From NCBI GenBank assembly GCA_021292165.1, contig CM037876.1:108710324-108774323 (forward strand): DNA of 64,000 nt, in the 5' to 3' direction. Of this stretch, positions 1 through 64,000 are shown one piece after another. The notes below the pieces were generated by a model. It saw only the letters and a program-made list of their open reading frames with translations. It had not been told where the DNA came from and searched no databases. This stretch comes from Shinisaurus crocodilurus. Its lineage: Eukaryota; Chordata; Lepidosauria; Squamata; Shinisauridae. A program made the translations under genes and the position numbers. Each line of letters opens with the position of its first letter. The stretch's first letter is position 1.

Positions 1-1117
1 TTATACCTGGGTTGCAGGCAAGACTGATAAGACTTGGGAGAGAAATTTCCCATTTCCCAATGGACTTTTTAAAAATGAGTTCATTATATAGCCAAAAAGG
101 TTCACGTCTTAGATTACTTTACACTGGGGTAGGAAATGGTGCACTCCTGAACACCCTTCTTGGCATTCCCAAAGTGCCCTATCCCACCCAGTTTTTTTAA
201 AATGAACAAATGTTCTTACTGGCAACAAGCATTGCTTCAAAGTGAAGAGAGAGTCTCCAGCTGCTGCCATCTTCATTTCAAAAGAATGCCTCTGGGCTAT
301 ATGTGGGGTTCAGAGGCATTCTTAGGAAATGAAGGTGGCGAGTGGCTGCAGGCCACTGTTTTCCTCTGCAGTGGGCCCAGCCACCAAGAAAAAGAAGGGC
401 AAAAGAAAAATAGACCCGTCACTGCTGCTTTGTAATCGGGGGGGGGGGGGGTGGACTGCAGGAGGGCTAGTGGTAAGCCAGCAGGGGAAGACGTATGTGC
501 GCACATGCAAGCATGCACATATGATGAATACATGGTGTTTGTGTTTCTTTCTGTGCGTGCATGCATGCATGCATGCATGCGTGTGAAAGACAGAGAAAGC
601 ATGCATATAGGTTGTGAGTCGGGGTGAGAGAGAAAAAGAGATGGAGGGGAGAATGAGTTGGCATGGGGATAAGGAGGGAAAGAGTTTGCCTTATGTGGAA
701 AAGTTTCTGTTGGTGCAGAAAACTGTGATTGAAAGTCATTGTTTCACGTGTTGGGGCTCAGACCCCACCTCTGCTTTGTACTCATTCTTTTGGGAAGGTA
801 ACTTGTCCTTTGTGGCTAGCCATGACTCCCATGACCGCCATTTTGTGGTAGTGTCCAGGAAAGTTTCTCAAATTGCTAAATGTGCCCATGGGCCCAAATA
901 GGTTGAAGATCCTTGTTCTATACATTTAATCTCTTCCAAGTGTAAAAGCAATTTTATTTACTGATCGCATTTATACAGCCTTTTTCTGCAAAGGCATTCA
1001 AGGCAGTTCACATTTTACAACAATAGTTTACAATGTAAGATACATGATGCAAAAAGGAAAAGGAACAGGGAGTGCAGAGGAAAATAAACACATTTGGGTG
1101 CTAACTCTTTCATATTA
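1..1117. other. Intron, mostly unassigned, with simple repeats
   Basis: No gene seen. It holds a 14-base G run at 438-451, a (TGCA)n palindromic tract at about 559-582, and at about 955-1045 an L2-type 3' tail on the minus strand, recognisable by its 'aaggcattcaaggcagttca' motif. Confidence 0.6.
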
Positions 1118-1371
1118 CAGTGATACCTTGGATTGCAAGTAACTTGGTTTGAGAGCGTTTTGCAAGACAAGCAAATTTTTAAATATTTATTTTTTAAAAA
1201 TTGACTTGATATACAAGCGACGTCTTGCAATACAAGTACTGTAGTACGGCTTACGGTAAATTAAAAATCTCTGTACAAATTTTTTGGGGGAATTTCGTTT
1301 TGATATAAGAGTGTTTTGGATTACAAGCACGTTTCCGGAACGAATTATGCTCTCAATCCAAGGCATGACTG
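1118..1371. mobile_element. Tigger/pogo-like MITE, copy 1
   Basis: A 254-bp non-autonomous DNA element with terminal inverted repeats starting CAGTGATACCTTGGATTG and ending with the complement (CAATCCAAGGCATGACTG), flanked by TA dinucleotides as in Tc1/mariner/pogo insertions. No transposase. Same family as 18427-18688, 26645-26894 and 48517-48776; closest in its core to the 26.6-kb copy but in the opposite orientation. Confidence 0.85.
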
Positions 1372-1663
1372 TACTAAATAATGAAGTCACATAACAAACA
1401 AATGGAATGGTCACTGCACAACACAGTTCTAGGAAGGGAAGACCAAATGGCAGTTGAGTCCAGCTAAACCAATGGTGTGCCTCCCTGTCTCACTTCTCCC
1501 TCTGATGCAGCCAAGAGGAATGGAAGAGGATACAGGCAGTCCTATCTAAGCCGAGGAGCCAAATTTTTCTAGTTCTATAGACTACAAAAAATGTCAGGGG
1601 GGTAGCAACATTACAATGGTTAAGGGAAATTTATATAATAAATTCTACCTTGTCCTTCTAATG

Positions 1664-1796
1664 CAGCCTTCCCCAATGTGGTGCTGTCCAGGTGTTTTGG
1701 ACTTCAGCTCCCATCAGACTGAGTCAGCATAGCCAATGGACAGGAACTTGGTGTTGTCGTCCAAAATATCTGGAGGGCACTAATTGGGGAAGGTTG
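1664..1796. mobile_element. hAT-type foldback MITE, copy 1
   Basis: A 133-bp imperfect palindrome with ends CAGCCTTCCCCAAT and TTGGGGAAGGTTG. It is flanked by a perfect 8-bp duplication TTCTAATG (1656-1663 and 1797-1804), the hallmark of hAT insertion. Related copies lie at 41698-41824, 42495-42611 and 62408-62541. Confidence 0.8.
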
Positions 1797-1804
1797 TTCT
1801 AATG

Positions 1805-2469
1805 CATATGGCATTACTCAGTGTGGCTTACTGCAATTACAATCAGAATATAATAATAAAACAACAACAAAATATAGTAGAGGCAGGCAGCACAGAAAAA
1901 CACAAACACATCTCAGCTCAAAACATTATCTGTCTGGCAGGACAAAAGGCTTCTAAACTCTTCACTAACTGGCAGAAGTGGTTCCAGCATGATAGCTTAG
2001 TAATATGTAAGCAATCATAGCTTAAAACTAAATAGTGGAGACTTGAGGAGTTTATGGTGAAGAAATGGGATCAGGATAAGATCATATGGTATCTCAAAAT
2101 TATAGGGAGAAATGCTGGGGTATTGAGCTTTTTCAACCCTACTTTAACAGGCAGTATTAGCTGGTGTAGTCCTAAGAGTAATCAAGATGACTCCATCTTC
2201 TGAACCATTTAAATATGGAAATAAGTTTAATTAACTGACTTCCCACTAGGCATAGATAGGACTGCCCACATTCAAGTCCAATACCTGCACAATGGAGCAA
2301 GGAATTATGTCCCCCAGTTGGTCCTTGGGAGGCAAAAAATGGTTTAAGCAGACCTCTTTGCAGAGCAGTTTTGTGTAATGCATCCTTCTTTTTGGAAAGA
2401 GCTTAAACAAATTACGACATTTTGAACAACTTTCACTTTCCACATTACAAGTATACAGTATCACATTAC
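1805..2469. other. Intron, nothing recognised
   Basis: AT-rich intron downstream of W22. Short reading frames here show no resemblance to huntingtin or to any family I know. Confidence 0.5.
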
Positions 2470-63054
<60,585 letters not shown>

Positions 63055-64000
63055 CTGGAAACCCAAACAGAAAATACATTGCTATCAATAACACAGGAAA
63101 TATAGAACATGACACATTACACCCACTTAAGCCTTCATTATATACTTTGAGAGAGAAACAGCATATTCTTAGAGAGGATGAAAAACACCATACAATGCAA
63201 TCCTATGCATGGCTACTTGAAAGTAATTCCCACTGAGTTCAATGGTGCGTTCTCCCAGGTAAATGTGTATAGGATTGCAGCCTTAATGTATTTTGTGGAG
63301 AAAGCCTGAGCACACACGGTTGAACCCTGACATAGTTTTCCCCCTTTCGCTGTCACCCCTCTTCCCCCATCTGTCTGCATAATCCCCACCCGGGGCACAG
63401 GAGACACAGTTCTGGGCAGACCGGTTGTACATGGTCACGTCTGCATAGCTACATCTGCATATCCTCAATAGGGCACATTTACATCTACCCTCAAAGAAGT
63501 GCATAACATTCCGAAGGTGGGGAGCAGTCTCAAAGAGCTGCAAAGTACCCCAAAGTATCCAGGAGGTGCCAGCATCCAAGAGGCGCCACCACCCCGCGGG
63601 GTGGAACCAGCCCACCTGGTCATCGAGGGAGGGGAGTGGGCGAGAGAGGGTAGAAAAGGCATGTCCTCAGGAACAAAGGGTTGTTGGGAACACGGTGCAG
63701 GCTTGCACAGATCAGGTCCCTGGCTCCGGTCAGGACCAAGCAACTTCCAACCCCGGGAGCAGCGCCCGGAGACCAGCTACACAGACCGCTACGCTAGCTC
63801 AGTAAGTCAGAGTCTCTGATGTAAAGTTATTCTCTGTATTAAGCAAAGCCTATCCTCGTATGTGTATTGAAGCCTTCCGCTTCAGTGATTTTTATGGACT
63901 TCCTTGTTTATGGTGTGAAATTCCTGTAGTCTATTAGTTCCGCTCCATTAAACTCTTTGAAAATTAGCCGCTTGCTGTTTCAATGCGATTCAGTGTCAAT
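63055..64000. other. Intron upstream of W1
   Basis: 63196-63280 is a hairpin MITE (TGCAATCCTATGCATGGCT against ATGTGTATAGGATTGCA). No earlier huntingtin exon is visible. The GC-richer stretch 63480-63800 is unassigned and may be an LTR or other repeat end. Confidence 0.5.

Noticed and set aside
559..582. (TGCA)n tract as a regulatory palindrome
   Set aside because: It is a simple repeat in a purine-rich stretch; nothing ties it to regulation.
1..2469. Search for the next HTT exon (human HQRLYSLLDRF segment)
   Set aside because: No frame on the minus strand resembles it; the exon must lie beyond the left edge.

Overview
The window is vertebrate nuclear DNA, almost certainly from a squamate reptile (probably a lizard). 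It is AT-rich and intron-dominated. It is packed with squamate-type repeats: a tRNA-derived SINE of the Sauria-SINE type, CR1, L2 and L1 LINE remnants, 5S-derived SINEs with CR1 tails, and hAT and Tigger-like MITEs. There are no bacterial-style operons, no CRISPR arrays, no structural RNA genes and no viral genomes.

The one host gene is huntingtin (HTT), on the minus strand. I could place 22 consecutive internal coding exons between 63054 and 2470, called W1 to W22 in transcription order. All have GT-AG splice sites, and their phases join without a break. Together they carry 3,089 coding bases, about one third of the protein: roughly human residues 1025-2055, and by my count about human exons 24-45 of 67. 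The polyglutamine end lies beyond the right edge of the window, and the C-terminal third beyond the left edge.

The remaining ~95% is intron. From the right, the first intron (55408-62977) holds a nearly complete ~6 kb LINE, antisense to HTT, with an uninterrupted 484-codon ORF1, a decayed pol and a 15-bp target-site duplication. At 42-55 kb there are L2 and L1 fragments, several DNA transposons and an older LINE related to the 6-kb one. At 31-41 kb there are L2, an L1 ORF2 remnant and a possible DIRS-like fragment. The 20.7-25 kb stretch is a decayed Ty3/gypsy-like element on the minus strand, invaded by a second LINE that encodes a C2H2 finger. At 10.6-15.1 kb a CR1 LINE was split by an OC1-like hAT transposon with a perfect 8-bp duplication; that transposon itself carries SINE pieces. 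The left 10 kb holds MITEs and further HTT exons.

Three items stand out. The intact LINE ORF1 has an N-terminal basic stretch followed by a textbook PCNA-interacting (PIP-box) motif. A 143-bp local duplication in HTT copied an exon end plus its 5' splice site into the preceding intron, where the copied site sits in a 12-bp hairpin. Four 5S-rRNA-derived SINEs keep recognisable 5S internal promoter boxes fused to a CR1 3' tail.
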